Shown here: in pieces, positions 54,980 to 64,000 of the stretch
Numbering within the stretch: position 1 is the stretch's first letter
Layout: every line of letters begins with the position of its first letter
Source of the DNA: Scrofimicrobium canadense
GTDB lineage: Bacteria; Actinomycetota; Actinomycetes; Actinomycetales; Actinomycetaceae
Reading direction: 5' to 3'
DNA: 64,000 nt
NCBI RefSeq assembly: GCF_009696615.1
Contig: NZ_VULO01000014.1
Span: forward strand, 1-64,000
The notes under the pieces: generated by a model
Databases searched by the model: none
Seen by the model: only the letters and a program-made list of their open reading frames with translations
What the model was told of the DNA's origin: nothing
Made by a program: the position numbers and the translations under genes

Positions 54980-56247
54980 TGCTGCGATCCTTTTGCTTCC
55001 AGGGCGCGGGCGCCAATATCTTCACGGCGGTGTAAACCATCAAAATGAACGTGGTCGGCCGCTTTGTATGCGTTGGTGACTGCTTCCCCAAGGTTCTTGC
55101 CCGAGGCGACGACAGCTAGTACCCGTCCGCCAGCTGTCACCAGTTTTCCTTCTAACAGTGCAGTCCCCGCGTGGTAGAACTCTGCCTCAACTGGTTCAAT
55201 GGTGATCTCTTTACCTTTGTCGTATGTGCCAGGATAGCCGCCACTGGCTACGACGACACAGCAGGTGGCTCCATCAGAAAAACGCACATCGACCTCATTT
55301 AGGCGCTCATCGCGAACGGCCTGCATAATCTCAAGTAAGTCACTCTCAAGCAGAGGGAGGACAGCCTGTGCCTCCGGGTCGCCGAAACGGCAGTTGTACT
55401 CGATGACTTTAGGGCCGTCCTTGGTGAGCATGAGACCAAAGTAGAGGCATCCTTTGAATGGGCGACCTTCCGCGCGCATAGCAGCAATAGTGGGTTCAAG
55501 GATCTGCTGCCTTGTTATTTCGGCAATATCTGAAGTGTAAAAGGGGTTAGGTGCAATAACGCCCATGCCACCGGTGTTGGGGCCTTCATCGTTGTCGAAG
55601 GCACGCTTATGGTCCATGGATGAGACCATCGGGACAAGGGTAGTACCGTCGGTGAAGGCAAGAACCGACACCTCGGGGCCCTCCAAAAATTCTTCGATGA
55701 CAACAGTTTTTCCCGCATCACCGAAGCGTGCTTCACCCATCATGTCGTGGACTGCGGCTGACGCCTCGTCCAGATTCTGTGCAATGATCACGCCTTTTCC
55801 AAGAGCTAACCCGTCGGCTTTGACGACAATGGGGAATGACTGATCTTGGAGGTATTCCAAGGCGGCCTTCTCATCGGTGAAAGTCTTATGTCGCGCCGTG
55901 GGAATCTGGTACTTTTCCATGAGCTCTTTCGAAAAAGCCTTAGAGCCTTCGATAATTGCGGCATCTGCACTGGGTCCGAAAGAAGGAATTCCGGCTTCTT
56001 CCAATGCGTCCACAGCACCCAAAACAAGGGGATCGTCAGGGGCGACAACCGCAAAGTCGACCGAATGACTCAGCGCGAAATTGACGATTGCAGGAATATC
56101 GGTGGCGCTGATGGGGACACATTCAGCGTCCGCAGATATTCCCCCGTTCCCTGGAAGTGCGTAGATTTTTTCTACAGTCGGATTCTTACGCAATGATCGG
56201 ATCAGGGCGTGCTCGCGGCCGCCGCCCCCCACCACCATCAGATCCAT
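54976..56247 (-). CDS. purD: phosphoribosylamine-glycine ligase
   Basis: A 423-residue ATP-grasp ligase making glycinamide ribonucleotide. It starts MDLMVVGGGGREHALI, with ALGKGVIIAQ, GPNTGGMG and EYNCRFGDPE. A longer frame runs to 56346, but ATG 56247 gives the family start. It is upstream of purL on the same strand and overlaps it by four bases, forming a purD-purL unit. Confidence 0.94.
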   Translation of the reverse strand: MDLMVVGGGGREHALIRSLRKNPTVEKIYALPGNGGISADAECVPISATDIPAIVNFALSHSVDFAVVAPDDPLVLGAVDALEEAGIPSFGPSADAAIIEGSKAFSKELMEKYQIPTARHKTFTDEKAALEYLQDQSFPIVVKADGLALGKGVIIAQNLDEASAAVHDMMGEARFGDAGKTVVIEEFLEGPEVSVLAFTDGTTLVPMVSSMDHKRAFDNDEGPNTGGMGVIAPNPFYTSDIAEITRQQILEPTIAAMRAEGRPFKGCLYFGLMLTKDGPKVIEYNCRFGDPEAQAVLPLLESDLLEIMQAVRDERLNEVDVRFSDGATCCVVVASGGYPGTYDKGKEITIEPVEAEFYHAGTALLEGKLVTAGGRVLAVVASGKNLGEAVTNAYKAADHVHFDGLHRREDIGARALEAKGSQQ

Positions 56248-56385
56248 TCGGGCTCCATACGATTGTGCCGGTGTGACCCCTCTAGGGTAATGGGTTGTAG
56301 CTTGCGTGTGGAGACTCGTCCGTCGCGCGAAAAGAAAGACACACATAAAACCCCCACTGCAACGGAGGAATGCGAATACATGTAT

Positions 56386-58242
56386 CTATTTCTCGGTGGC
56401 ATCATCAGCGGCGTTCTCACGCTCCTCTAAAGCATCCTCATACCATTGCGTGAGTTCTGGATCGTCCGAGTCAAGCCATGCTCCGGCCCCCTGGTCAGGA
56501 TCGGATTCAGCTGCTGAGAACACGAAATCATCGCCGTGCTCTTGAATTCCAATGCGCACACCTTCAGTAATTGCGATCCGCGCGTATTGTTGCCGCAAGA
56601 TGAACGGATCTCTAGAAAGATCTTTCCACCATGCGACCATCAACAGCACCAGGATGACCGCGAAGGGGAGTGCCGAGACGGTGACTAATGCTTGGAGGGC
56701 GCTGAGAGAGTCTTCTCCACCAGCTAGCAGCAAGGTAATGGCGATGAGCGATAGAGATACGCCCCACCCGATAGTGAGTGTTTTTGTGGGCCGTGGGCGT
56801 CCCCGCTCTGTGATCGAAGCCATCACCAATGAGGCAGAGTCTGCGCTTGTGACAAAGAAGACGACTAACGAAATAATGACGATTACCCCAGTAACAAGAG
56901 GCCAAGGAAGATTTGTTAAAACTTGGAATAGAACGTCTTGACTAGTAGGAGCGGCAGAGATACCAGCACCATTCATCTCCATCCAGATTGCCGTGCCTCC
57001 GACAGTCCCAAACCAAACCAAGCACACTAGGGAAGGCACCAAAATGGTGACTGTGACGAACTCCCGCAAAGAACGACCCCGGGAGATTTTTGCGATAAAC
57101 ATGCCTACGAATGGTGTCCACGACACCCACCACGCCCAATAGTACGTGGTCCACGCCTCCAGGAAATCTGCTGCTTCTGGTCCCGATGCCCCAGATATCG
57201 ACAGCATAGATCCAATATCGGCGAAGAACGTAAGAGCTGATGAAGGAATAATGTTGAGGAGGAATACTGTAGGGCCAGCAATGAATACGAAGACACAAAA
57301 TATGGCGACTAACATCATGTTGATGTTAGAGAGCAGACGGATTCCGCGTTTGATCCCGGAGACAGCGGAAGCCAAGAAAAGCACTGTCACTGCAACCATG
57401 AGGCCGATGACTACGCCATTTCCTAGTGGCCCAATTCCACTGACAATCTCTACGCCTCGCGCAATTTGAAGAGCGCCAAGTCCCAGGGATACCGCTGTTC
57501 CGAAGAGTGTTACAAGGATGGCGAATCCGTCAACAACTGGGCCAAATAGTCCGCGAGTTTTCTCCGAAAAGATAGGGTCAAGGATCGCTGAAATGAGGCC
57601 AGGGCGTCCTCGCCTATATGTGACATAGGCGATTGCTCCCCCCACCAGCGCATAATATGACCAGGCTAGAGGACCCCAATGCAGCAGTGTCTGAGCTAGG
57701 GCCGCACGTGCCGCATCGTAGCTTTGAGGCTCAAAGTCGAAGCCTGGAGGGGTATCGAGAAAGAATGCGAGGGGCTCGTACGCGCCGAAAAAGAGCAGAC
57801 CTATTCCCATACCAGCGGAGAAGAGCATCGTAATCCACGAAAGAGTGGAAAACTCAGGCTTCTCATCATCGGCACCCAGTCGAATGTTTCCCTTGCGAGA
57901 ATATCCGACAATCAGCATAAAAACGAAGACCGTTACCGTAAGTAGGGAGAAGAACCATCCAGCGTTGGTCGATACCCAATGAACAGCTGTATTCGAGGCA
58001 TTAGCCAAGAGGTCAGGTGCTATCAGACCGCAGACGATGATACTGATGACGACTACGCCGGTGGCGATGAGAACCGGCCAGTTGATAGAAAAGCGCGGAC
58101 CATCCTCACTTACCCCGATTCCGGGAATCAAGGCTGGGTGAAGAGGCGCTGGTTCTTTGGTGAGTACTTGGACGGCTCGCTGCATTCCCTTTTTCTTTGG
58201 ATGGGAGCTGCGTGCGTGATCAATGGGGTCTGTGCCTGGCAT
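56386..58242 (-). CDS. BCCT-family betaine/carnitine/choline transporter
   Basis: A transporter of about 618 residues (629 if a TTG at 58275 is used) with 12 membrane helices. The family motif WAWWVSWTPFVGMFIAKISRGR lies near residue 360. A cytoplasmic N-tail of about 50 residues and an acidic C-tail (DDATEK) flank the core. It probably imports glycine betaine or related osmolytes with Na+ or H+. It is a separate gene, 138 bp upstream of purD. Confidence 0.9.
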   Translation of the reverse strand: MPGTDPIDHARSSHPKKKGMQRAVQVLTKEPAPLHPALIPGIGVSEDGPRFSINWPVLIATGVVVISIIVCGLIAPDLLANASNTAVHWVSTNAGWFFSLLTVTVFVFMLIVGYSRKGNIRLGADDEKPEFSTLSWITMLFSAGMGIGLLFFGAYEPLAFFLDTPPGFDFEPQSYDAARAALAQTLLHWGPLAWSYYALVGGAIAYVTYRRGRPGLISAILDPIFSEKTRGLFGPVVDGFAILVTLFGTAVSLGLGALQIARGVEIVSGIGPLGNGVVIGLMVAVTVLFLASAVSGIKRGIRLLSNINMMLVAIFCVFVFIAGPTVFLLNIIPSSALTFFADIGSMLSISGASGPEAADFLEAWTTYYWAWWVSWTPFVGMFIAKISRGRSLREFVTVTILVPSLVCLVWFGTVGGTAIWMEMNGAGISAAPTSQDVLFQVLTNLPWPLVTGVIVIISLVVFFVTSADSASLVMASITERGRPRPTKTLTIGWGVSLSLIAITLLLAGGEDSLSALQALVTVSALPFAVILVLLMVAWWKDLSRDPFILRQQYARIAITEGVRIGIQEHGDDFVFSAAESDPDQGAGAWLDSDDPELTQWYEDALEERENAADDATEK

Positions 58243-58281
58243 TGTCTCAGTGTGGGTCGACGTGCCGTTCTGCAACGGCCG

Positions 58282-58296
58282 AACCTAATTGAGGTT
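58282..58296. promoter_or_regulatory. 15-bp inverted repeat in the BCCT / Mn-importer gap
   Basis: AACCT (58282-58286) and AGGTT (58292-58296) are exact inverted repeats around AATTG. The site lies 40 bases ahead of the BCCT start and about 110 ahead of the importer start. It could bind a regulator of either gene; the half-sites resemble DtxR-type boxes but in reversed order. Weak evidence. Confidence 0.3.
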
Positions 58297-58370
58297 AACA
58301 GGATTTACCCAAGAGGCAATTATGCGTGAGGCAGGTCTCTCTAGAAGACTGCAAAAATGTGGCGCCAAGC

Positions 58371-58400
58371 TTGAAAGTTTGGGTATCCTTAAATCATATT
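58371..58400 (+). promoter_or_regulatory. candidate promoter of the Mn-importer operon
   Basis: TTGAAA (58371-58376) and CATATT (58395-58400) are 18 bases apart, and the -10 ends six bases before ATG 58407, which suggests a leaderless transcript. The spacer holds an imperfect palindrome TTTGGGTATCCTTAAA (58378-58393), a possible metal-repressor site. Confidence 0.45.
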
Positions 58401-58406
58401 ATGGAT

Positions 58407-59345
58407 ATGACAAGAAAAGTATTATTCCTCATCAGCTGCGTCGTTGGCGCAGCAGTTTTCTCTGCCGGCTGCTCTCAGCAAACTTCTGAGATCACTGGCG
58501 AAGGGCAGAGCAACAGTGGTGAGACACCTCTCGTTCTCACAACTTTCACAGTCCTGCAAGACATAGCGCACAACGTTGCCGGTGACTATCTACGTGTGGA
58601 GTCAATCACCAAGCCAGGTGCTGAAATCCATGGTTATGAACCAACACCAGGTGACATTGCCAGGGCAAGTGGCGCAAGCCTCATACTGGACAACGGAATG
58701 GGCCTGGAAGCATGGTTTGAGAAATTTGTCGCCGGGATTGATGCGCCCCATACAGTAGTATCCGACGGGGTAGAAGTGATCGCTATCGCGGAAGACGCAT
58801 ACAAAGGGCTCCCAAACCCTCATGCGTGGATGAGTCCAAGAAACGCACAGACCTATGTAGACAACATGGTGCAAGCTTTTTCCGACCTACAGCCGGAAAA
58901 TGCCGATGACTTCGCTGCGAACGGGCAGGCCTACAAAAAAGAACTCCGAGAAGTGCAAGATCGCCTGGAAGCTGCATTAGCGACTTTGCCTGACAATGAA
59001 CGCGCTCTTGTTACGTGCGAAGGGGCTTTTTCATACTTAGCAAGAGACGCAGGACTTCAAGAAGCATATATTTGGCCAGTTAACGCTGAACAACAAGCCA
59101 CCCCGACACAAATTGCTGAGGCAATAGAGTTCGTTAAAGACAATGATGTGAAAGCAGTTTTTTGCGAGTCGACGGTTTCCGATGCTCCTATGCAACAGGT
59201 AGTCCGCGCTACCGATGCCCAGTTTGGAGGCACCCTCTACGTCGATTCGCTGTCGGAACAAGGTGGCCCCGTTCCAACATATCTTGAGCTCATTAACCAC
59301 GACGTTGACACAATTATTGCAGGTCTCACTGGAGATGTGCGATGA
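58407..59345 (+). CDS. manganese-type ABC substrate-binding lipoprotein
   Basis: A 312-residue cluster A-I metal-binding protein. The signal peptide ends FSAGC (Cys22). Likely metal ligands are His75, His139 (NPHAWMSP), Glu205 (CEGAFSYL) and Asp280 (VDSLSEQGG). The H-H-E-D set, with Glu rather than a third His, is typical of Mn2+ (and Fe2+) proteins such as PsaA and MntC; zinc proteins usually have His there. Start ATG 58407 is preferred because the -10-like CATATT lies six bases upstream; ATG 58401 is an alternative. It precedes ATPase and permease genes. Confidence 0.88.
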   Translation: MTRKVLFLISCVVGAAVFSAGCSQQTSEITGEGQSNSGETPLVLTTFTVLQDIAHNVAGDYLRVESITKPGAEIHGYEPTPGDIARASGASLILDNGMGLEAWFEKFVAGIDAPHTVVSDGVEVIAIAEDAYKGLPNPHAWMSPRNAQTYVDNMVQAFSDLQPENADDFAANGQAYKKELREVQDRLEAALATLPDNERALVTCEGAFSYLARDAGLQEAYIWPVNAEQQATPTQIAEAIEFVKDNDVKAVFCESTVSDAPMQQVVRATDAQFGGTLYVDSLSEQGGPVPTYLELINHDVDTIIAGLTGDVR

Positions 59346-60106
59346 CAGTGGCAGTGCAGGTGCGTGCAATCTCAGTCAATTACGGTGATGTTGAAGCCCT
59401 ACGCAATGCCAGTATCACTCTCAGTGAAGGGCTTGTGTACGGACTGGTCGGTATGAACGGTTCGGGAAAATCGACATTAATGAAGGCAATTATCGGTTTG
59501 CTGCGGCCCGAATCTGGCTCCGTCTCTATTCACGGGAAATCTCCCGTTTTTGCGCGGAAAACAGGGGCGATTGCGTATGTGCCGCAAAGTGAAGATATCG
59601 ACGGCGCATTTCCTATTTCGGTATCAGAAGTAGTGATGACAGGACGGTATGGTCATATGGGCCCAATGCGTCGCCCCCGTCGCACAGACAAAGAAGCGGT
59701 GAATGCCGCACTGGAACGGGTAGGGCTCCTTGACCTGGCACAGCGCCCTATCGGGCAGCTCTCTGGTGGTCAAAAGAAACGAGTTTTTGTTGCTCGCGGT
59801 ATAGCTCAGGATGCAACAGTAATGCTTCTCGATGAGCCTTTTGCAGGAGTCGACAAGACCTCTGAAGCAACCATCACCGCGGTACTCCAAGACCTAGCGT
59901 ATGAAGGAAAATGTATCCTCGTGTCAACGCATGACCTTATAGCCCTTCCCGGCTTGGCCACTGAATCTGTACTACTGCGTAAAGAGGTGCTGGCTCAAGA
60001 CGCAACGGACGTAATTTTGAGACCAGAAAACCTAGTCCGCGCATTTGGTATGGACCCATTGGCGAAACAATCTGAACATTCTCGAAAAGAAGGGGAAGCC
60101 GCGTGA
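59342..60106 (+). CDS. manganese-type ABC transporter ATPase
   Basis: A 254-residue ATPase. Walker A VGMNGSGKST, signature LSGGQKKR, Walker B VMLLDEPFAGVD and H-loop VSTHD. It overlaps the binding-protein gene and the permease gene by four bases each, so the three are one operon. Confidence 0.92.
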   Translation: MTVAVQVRAISVNYGDVEALRNASITLSEGLVYGLVGMNGSGKSTLMKAIIGLLRPESGSVSIHGKSPVFARKTGAIAYVPQSEDIDGAFPISVSEVVMTGRYGHMGPMRRPRRTDKEAVNAALERVGLLDLAQRPIGQLSGGQKKRVFVARGIAQDATVMLLDEPFAGVDKTSEATITAVLQDLAYEGKCILVSTHDLIALPGLATESVLLRKEVLAQDATDVILRPENLVRAFGMDPLAKQSEHSRKEGEAA

Positions 60107-60978
60107 ACCTTGTCGCGATACTCAGTGAGCCCTTCCAATACTCATTCATGATCACTGCTCTTGGCACGGCAATCATCTCTGCCCTCGCATCTGCATTACT
60201 GTCCTGCTGGCTAGTGCTTATTGGATGGTCTCTCATGGGGGATGCCGTTTCGCACGCAGTCCTGCCGGGGGTCGTATTGGCGTATATCTTTGGGCTACCG
60301 TTCGCTTTTGGAGCTGTCATCTTCGGCTTTATTGCTGTCGGACTCATCGGTACTATCCGAGACACCTCGCGCATCAAAGAAGATGCCGCTATAGGCATTG
60401 TCTTCACCACTCTTTTCGCCTTGGGACTAGTTCTTGTGTCAGTGACACCAAGCCACGTAGACCTTGGGCACATACTCTTTGGAAATCTGTTAGGCGTATC
60501 GCCAAGGGACCTCATACAGGTCGCCGCACTAGGCGCAATAGTCATAGCCGTATTGCTCTACAAACGCCGAGATCTCACGCTGTTCGCCTTTGACCCCACG
60601 CATGCGTACGCCATCGGACTTAGCCCCCGCTGGCTCAGCGCTCTTATGTTAGGTTTACTTGCTATTACGGCAGTAGTGGGACTGCAATCAGTTGGAGTTG
60701 TTCTTGTCGTTGCAATGCTTATCATTCCCGGTGCCACCGCATATCTTCTAACAGATCGTTTTTCGACCATGCTAGTAATTGCTCCAACCATGTCCGTCAT
60801 TTCCGCAATTATTGGCCTCTATTTCAGCTATTACTTAGACACTGCAACTGGCGGAATGATCGTTCTTACCATGGGAATAATATTTACTGGAGTATACCTT
60901 TTTGCGCCGCGGCAGGGACTTTTGGGGCGCCAACTACACCGTCAAAGGAATCATACGAAAGCTCTGGCATCGGCGTAA
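60103..60978 (+). CDS. ABC-3 family metal permease
   Basis: A 291-residue membrane protein with about eight to nine helices, ABC-3 family (Mn, Zn, Fe). It includes LVLIGWSLMGDAVSHAVLPG, the usual family motif, and a basic C-terminal tail. It should form the pore of the importer. The next MFS gene begins 14 bases later and may be co-transcribed. Confidence 0.92.
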   Translation: MNLVAILSEPFQYSFMITALGTAIISALASALLSCWLVLIGWSLMGDAVSHAVLPGVVLAYIFGLPFAFGAVIFGFIAVGLIGTIRDTSRIKEDAAIGIVFTTLFALGLVLVSVTPSHVDLGHILFGNLLGVSPRDLIQVAALGAIVIAVLLYKRRDLTLFAFDPTHAYAIGLSPRWLSALMLGLLAITAVVGLQSVGVVLVVAMLIIPGATAYLLTDRFSTMLVIAPTMSVISAIIGLYFSYYLDTATGGMIVLTMGIIFTGVYLFAPRQGLLGRQLHRQRNHTKALASA

Positions 60979-60992
60979 ACGCCGAAAAGACA

Positions 60993-62387
60993 GTGCTAGA
61001 TTTGGTAGACCTTACCGGTGCGGTGGATGATCTGACTATGACTTCGCCGCAAAAGAGATATTCCAAGGCTGAGAAAGCGCTTCTCATTGGCGCTGTGGCC
61101 ATGATTACGATATTTGCTTTTGAATCGCTTGCAACCACCACAATCATGCCTTCCGTAGTGGAAGCACTGGGCAGCGAATTGTGGTTGCCGCTTGCGGCGG
61201 GTGCGCCTCTAGCCGCCCAGGTCTTCACATGTGTAATCTGTGGGCCCCTAGTTGATGCTCGCGGCGCCGTACCGTTCTTGTTAGGAGGAGTAATCTCCTT
61301 CGCTGTGGGGCTCCTTCTGTGTGGAGCCGCCCCCTCCATGGTTGTCTTCACGTTGGGGCGCACCATTCAAGGCTTAGGTGCCGGTCTTGCGGTTGTCCCT
61401 CTCTATGTCTTAGTGGGTGCTATTAGCACATCGGAACATAGACGCACGTTCTTTGCTGCATTCTCGATGGCGTGGGTTCTCCCGTCCCTCATTGGAGCCC
61501 CAATCGCGGGATTTGCCGCGCAAACGGTGGGGTGGCGTCCTGTATTTTGGGTTGTTTCCATCCTTATCTTCGTCACTTTGTTGCCGCTGCTACCGCTCAT
61601 GCGTCTGGCTCCAGTGCCGTCAGGGTATGTTGGAAACGCTTTTGTGCGTAGGGCCATCTATGCGCTCATCGTGGCTTTAGGCTTGCTAGCCACCCAAGCA
61701 TCTGCTGTTGTCAACGGATTAGTATCTTTGGTCCCGCTGATTCTCGGGTTAGCGGTGTCATTGCTTGTCCTACCCACATTACTTCCAGCGGGGACATTCA
61801 GCGCCCGTCCAGTTCTTGGTGCGATGATTGCAACGCGAGGCTTGACCATTGCAGCCAATGTAGCTGCAATCTCTTTGATTCCCATGGTCTTAGAGACCGT
61901 CCGAGGGTGGGATCCGGCGGAAGCATCACTAGTCGTGGCAGCAGGATCGATCTCATGGGCGGCAGGCTCTGCATTCCAGTCGCGCATCAATCAGCGTCGC
62001 GAACGTCTACCTCGCTGGGGAAGTGTGTTTCTCGCAGTGGGAATGTTGCCAGTTCTCACATTGGCTTTTCCCCATGCTCCGGTATGGATCGGTGTCGTTG
62101 GGTGGACGCTTGCGGGGCTTGGCATAGGCCTTACACATGCTACTTTGTCAGATTTGGCCTTGGAGCAGACGCCGGTTTCCAAACATGGAGAGGTATCATC
62201 GGCTCTGCAGCTAGCCGACAACGCGGGTCCAGCGTTAGCTCTCGGTTTTGTGTCATTGGCGCTTTCGCTCAGCACACAAAGTGGGGTGGCACCGTGGTTC
62301 CCCGCGCTCAGCATTGCCGCAGTTATTGCACTGCTAGGTGTCTTTGCTGCGCACAGAATTGCTACCGCTGTGTCTGAGAGGGAATGA
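60993..62387 (+). CDS. MFS transporter
   Basis: A 464-residue major facilitator with about 14 hydrophobic segments. Motif-A-like GPLVDARGAVPFL and GRTIQGLGAGLAVVPLYV are visible. GTG 60993 follows the permease by 14 bases; ATG 61038 is an alternative start. Substrate unknown. It ends in a 115-bp gap before a convergent gene. Confidence 0.8.
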   Translation: MLDLVDLTGAVDDLTMTSPQKRYSKAEKALLIGAVAMITIFAFESLATTTIMPSVVEALGSELWLPLAAGAPLAAQVFTCVICGPLVDARGAVPFLLGGVISFAVGLLLCGAAPSMVVFTLGRTIQGLGAGLAVVPLYVLVGAISTSEHRRTFFAAFSMAWVLPSLIGAPIAGFAAQTVGWRPVFWVVSILIFVTLLPLLPLMRLAPVPSGYVGNAFVRRAIYALIVALGLLATQASAVVNGLVSLVPLILGLAVSLLVLPTLLPAGTFSARPVLGAMIATRGLTIAANVAAISLIPMVLETVRGWDPAEASLVVAAGSISWAAGSAFQSRINQRRERLPRWGSVFLAVGMLPVLTLAFPHAPVWIGVVGWTLAGLGIGLTHATLSDLALEQTPVSKHGEVSSALQLADNAGPALALGFVSLALSLSTQSGVAPWFPALSIAAVIALLGVFAAHRIATAVSERE

Positions 62388-62502
62388 AATACCGTTTTGC
62401 TGCTGAAAGCTTCTGTGCTCGCATAAAAGTACTACGTCAACTGCTGGAAAATTGCGACATCGAAGCTAGAATAACGCACACATAACCAGCAACTGACGCA
62501 TG

Positions 62503-63708
62503 CTAGGTATGTGACGGGGTGGTGTGGTGACGCAGGGGCGCCAGGTTCGTAGCAAGTGCATCGGTGGCGTCCCCCCACGTTCCAATAGAGATGCTGTCGA
62601 GCCCTTGCCACATGGCAGCAAGGCGAAGTTCATCGGCGACACGTTGCGCATCTTCAGGTCTAGGGTCGTGCCACCACGCCGATTGCACCTTGAGGCACGA
62701 GTTCTTTCGATCTGCCTTGAGATCTGCCCGCATAGACAGGCGGTCATCGACCAGGATCGGCAAACTGTAGTATCCAAACTGCCGTTTTTTCGCCGGTGTG
62801 TAGATTTCGATGCGATAGTCCATTCCGAAGAGAGCCTTTGTGCGAGGGCGGTGCCATAAGAGGGGGTCGAAAGGAGACAGAATACTGACGCCTTCAACTC
62901 GGCGCGGAACCGTGAGCTTTGGGTCTGCAAAGGCCGGAGAATCACCAAGTGATACTGGTATGGCGAGGCCGTCCTCGACTAGCTCGCGTATTGCTTGACG
63001 TGCCACTGCAGGGGAGAGACGAAAATAGTCCGCGAGGTCAGGTAGTGTACCAATTCCATAGTTTCTGAGTGATATCTGAAGTAGTTGTCGCACAGCGTCT
63101 TCACGAGGCATATCCGTTCTCAGGTATGCGGGGGGTATAACGTGTTCTGCTAGCGCGTAAACACGTTGAAAGTTCTCGCGGCGAGCGACCGCCACGTCCC
63201 CACAAAGAAATAGCCATTCTAGAGCACGTTTGGTATCTGACCAGTCCCACCATCCAGCTTTAGATCCCCTCTGGGATTCTTCTAGTGCCGATGCTGTCTG
63301 AGGCCCTTCGTCTTGCAATCGGTTGAGAATCTGCGGCAACAGATCCTTTTTTGCCTGGAACCATGAGGAGTGTTTATGTGTGCGCTGACGATACTCTTCC
63401 ATGCGGAATCCAAAAAGAGGGCGATTCTCGGTCGGGATGACTGCCGCACAATGTGCCCAGTACTCGGTAAATCTCTTAGGATCCTCGAATGCAAGACGGT
63501 CGAAGTCTGCCCGATCATAGTGCCCTAGGCGGGAAAACAGCGGCATGTAGTGGCTGCGAGCAAAAACATTCACCGAGTCAATCTGCACGGCACCAAGATG
63601 GTGTGTCATGCGTGAGAGAGATGTCTTGGTGTCAGAAGTACGCTGGTGAAGTTTCAATGAACGAATTGTGACTCGGCGCGCCTCAGCAACAGACAATGAT
63701 TCCCTCAT
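62503..63708 (-). CDS. YcaQ/AlkX-type DNA glycosylase (HTH_42)
   Basis: A 401-residue winged-helix protein of the AlkZ/YcaQ family, which unhooks DNA interstrand crosslinks. The catalytic-type motif GAVQIDSVNVFARSH (Gln42-Ile-Asp44) is of the Q-x-D class seen in YcaQ-like enzymes rather than Q-x-Q. It also has FGMDYRIEIYTPAKKR and a C-terminal winged-helix part. A TTG at 63729 would add seven residues; ATG 63708 is preferred. Confidence 0.85.
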   Translation of the reverse strand: MRESLSVAEARRVTIRSLKLHQRTSDTKTSLSRMTHHLGAVQIDSVNVFARSHYMPLFSRLGHYDRADFDRLAFEDPKRFTEYWAHCAAVIPTENRPLFGFRMEEYRQRTHKHSSWFQAKKDLLPQILNRLQDEGPQTASALEESQRGSKAGWWDWSDTKRALEWLFLCGDVAVARRENFQRVYALAEHVIPPAYLRTDMPREDAVRQLLQISLRNYGIGTLPDLADYFRLSPAVARQAIRELVEDGLAIPVSLGDSPAFADPKLTVPRRVEGVSILSPFDPLLWHRPRTKALFGMDYRIEIYTPAKKRQFGYYSLPILVDDRLSMRADLKADRKNSCLKVQSAWWHDPRPEDAQRVADELRLAAMWQGLDSISIGTWGDATDALATNLAPLRHHTTPSHT

Positions 63709-63819
63709 CCCATGAGGGTAACAGGGCAATTGTTCTTCACCTGCCAGTTGCGTGTTATGTGTCCGTTATGGAAGGCGGAAGGTCGCAAAAATCCAGCACC
63801 TGACGAGGAAGGGAAAGAG

Positions 63820-64000
63820 CTAGAGGCGATTCTGTGCACCCAAGCCCAAAGAAATCCCGATTGCTACCACCATACAAATGATGAGTGTTGCTAAAAAACT
63901 CAATAGAATCGGCCGGAGTCCTAGACGCATAAGCGAACGAATATGGACACCTAGACCGAGGGCGAACATTGCTGCGGTGAGAAAGAACTGCTGAAACAGC
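63820..64000 (-). CDS. YeiH-like (UPF0324) membrane protein, C-terminal part
   Basis: The C-terminal 59 codons of a gene that runs off the window. The frame reads FFLTAAMFALGLGVHIRSL, then RLGLRPILLSFLATLIICMV, and ends GAQNRL with TAG at 63822-63820. This matches the last helices of the YeiH/UPF0324 family of putative anion exporters. The start is outside the window. Confidence 0.65.
   Translation of the reverse strand, partial: LFQQFFLTAAMFALGLGVHIRSLMRLGLRPILLSFLATLIICMVVAIGISLGLGAQNRL

Noticed and set aside
58282-58296. Canonical DtxR box
   Set aside because: The half-sites are in the reverse order (AACCT then AGGTT) compared with the DtxR consensus, so I list it only as an inverted repeat.
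1-64000. tRNA genes, CRISPR arrays, prophage or insertion sequences
   Set aside because: Reading both strands by eye I found no T-loop consensus with flanking stems, no spaced repeats and no transposase or integrase frames.

Overview
The window is chromosomal DNA of an actinobacterium of moderate G+C. I infer this from an RpfB-type resuscitation factor in the order tatD-rpfB-ksgA-ispE, a nudC-uvrD2-E1-like-zincin-PDZ/Lon-UPF0182 block, GuaB3, DUF3039, an MmpL transporter and an Acg-type nitroreductase. The moderate G+C (by eye) and a single-chain PurL point toward the Actinomycetaceae or relatives rather than mycobacteria. No rRNA, tRNA, CRISPR array, prophage or intact insertion sequence was seen.

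Layout. 0-4.8 kb: an MmpL-like RND exporter with a very long coiled-coil insert plus a DUF1622 protein, divergent from a TetR regulator. 4.8-7.5 kb: an Acg-type nitroreductase broken by an in-frame amber codon, a second TetR, and a yjdF gene behind a long structured leader with a 25-bp perfect inverted repeat. 7.8-13.1 kb: a secreted alpha/beta-hydrolase, then a cysteine-rich leader ORF with mutually exclusive downstream pairings ahead of a cystine-type ABC importer and a PLP trans-sulfuration enzyme. 13.1-16.5 kb: DEDDh exonuclease, GuaB3, FumC. 16.4-17.3 kb: a decayed AbrB/PIN toxin-antitoxin pair. 17.3-22.2 kb: NadE, AckA, Pta. 22.4-24 kb: a DHA2 exporter. 24-30.8 kb: a likely operon guaA-tatD-rpf-like-rpfB-ksgA-ispE. 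31-35.7 kb: HU, NagB, DUF3039, PncB, MurI and an MBL-fold hydrolase. 35.7-41 kb: a heterodimeric ABC exporter with complementary defects in its two ATPase domains, then rdgB and rph. 41-51.2 kb: the nudC to UPF0182 block. 51.3-56.3 kb: purL and purD. 56.4-61 kb: BCCT transporter and a manganese-type ABC importer. 61-64 kb: an MFS transporter, a YcaQ/AlkX-type DNA glycosylase and the C-terminal end of a YeiH-like protein.

The most interesting points are the cysteine leader/attenuator of the cystine operon (9.3-9.65 kb), the yjdF leader as a candidate riboswitch (6.9-7.09 kb), the amber codon inside the nitroreductase gene, a 72-bp dispersed repeat placed just after two minus-strand stop codons 51 kb apart, and the one-active-site ABC exporter. 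All sequence comparisons were made by eye; no database search or folding program was run.
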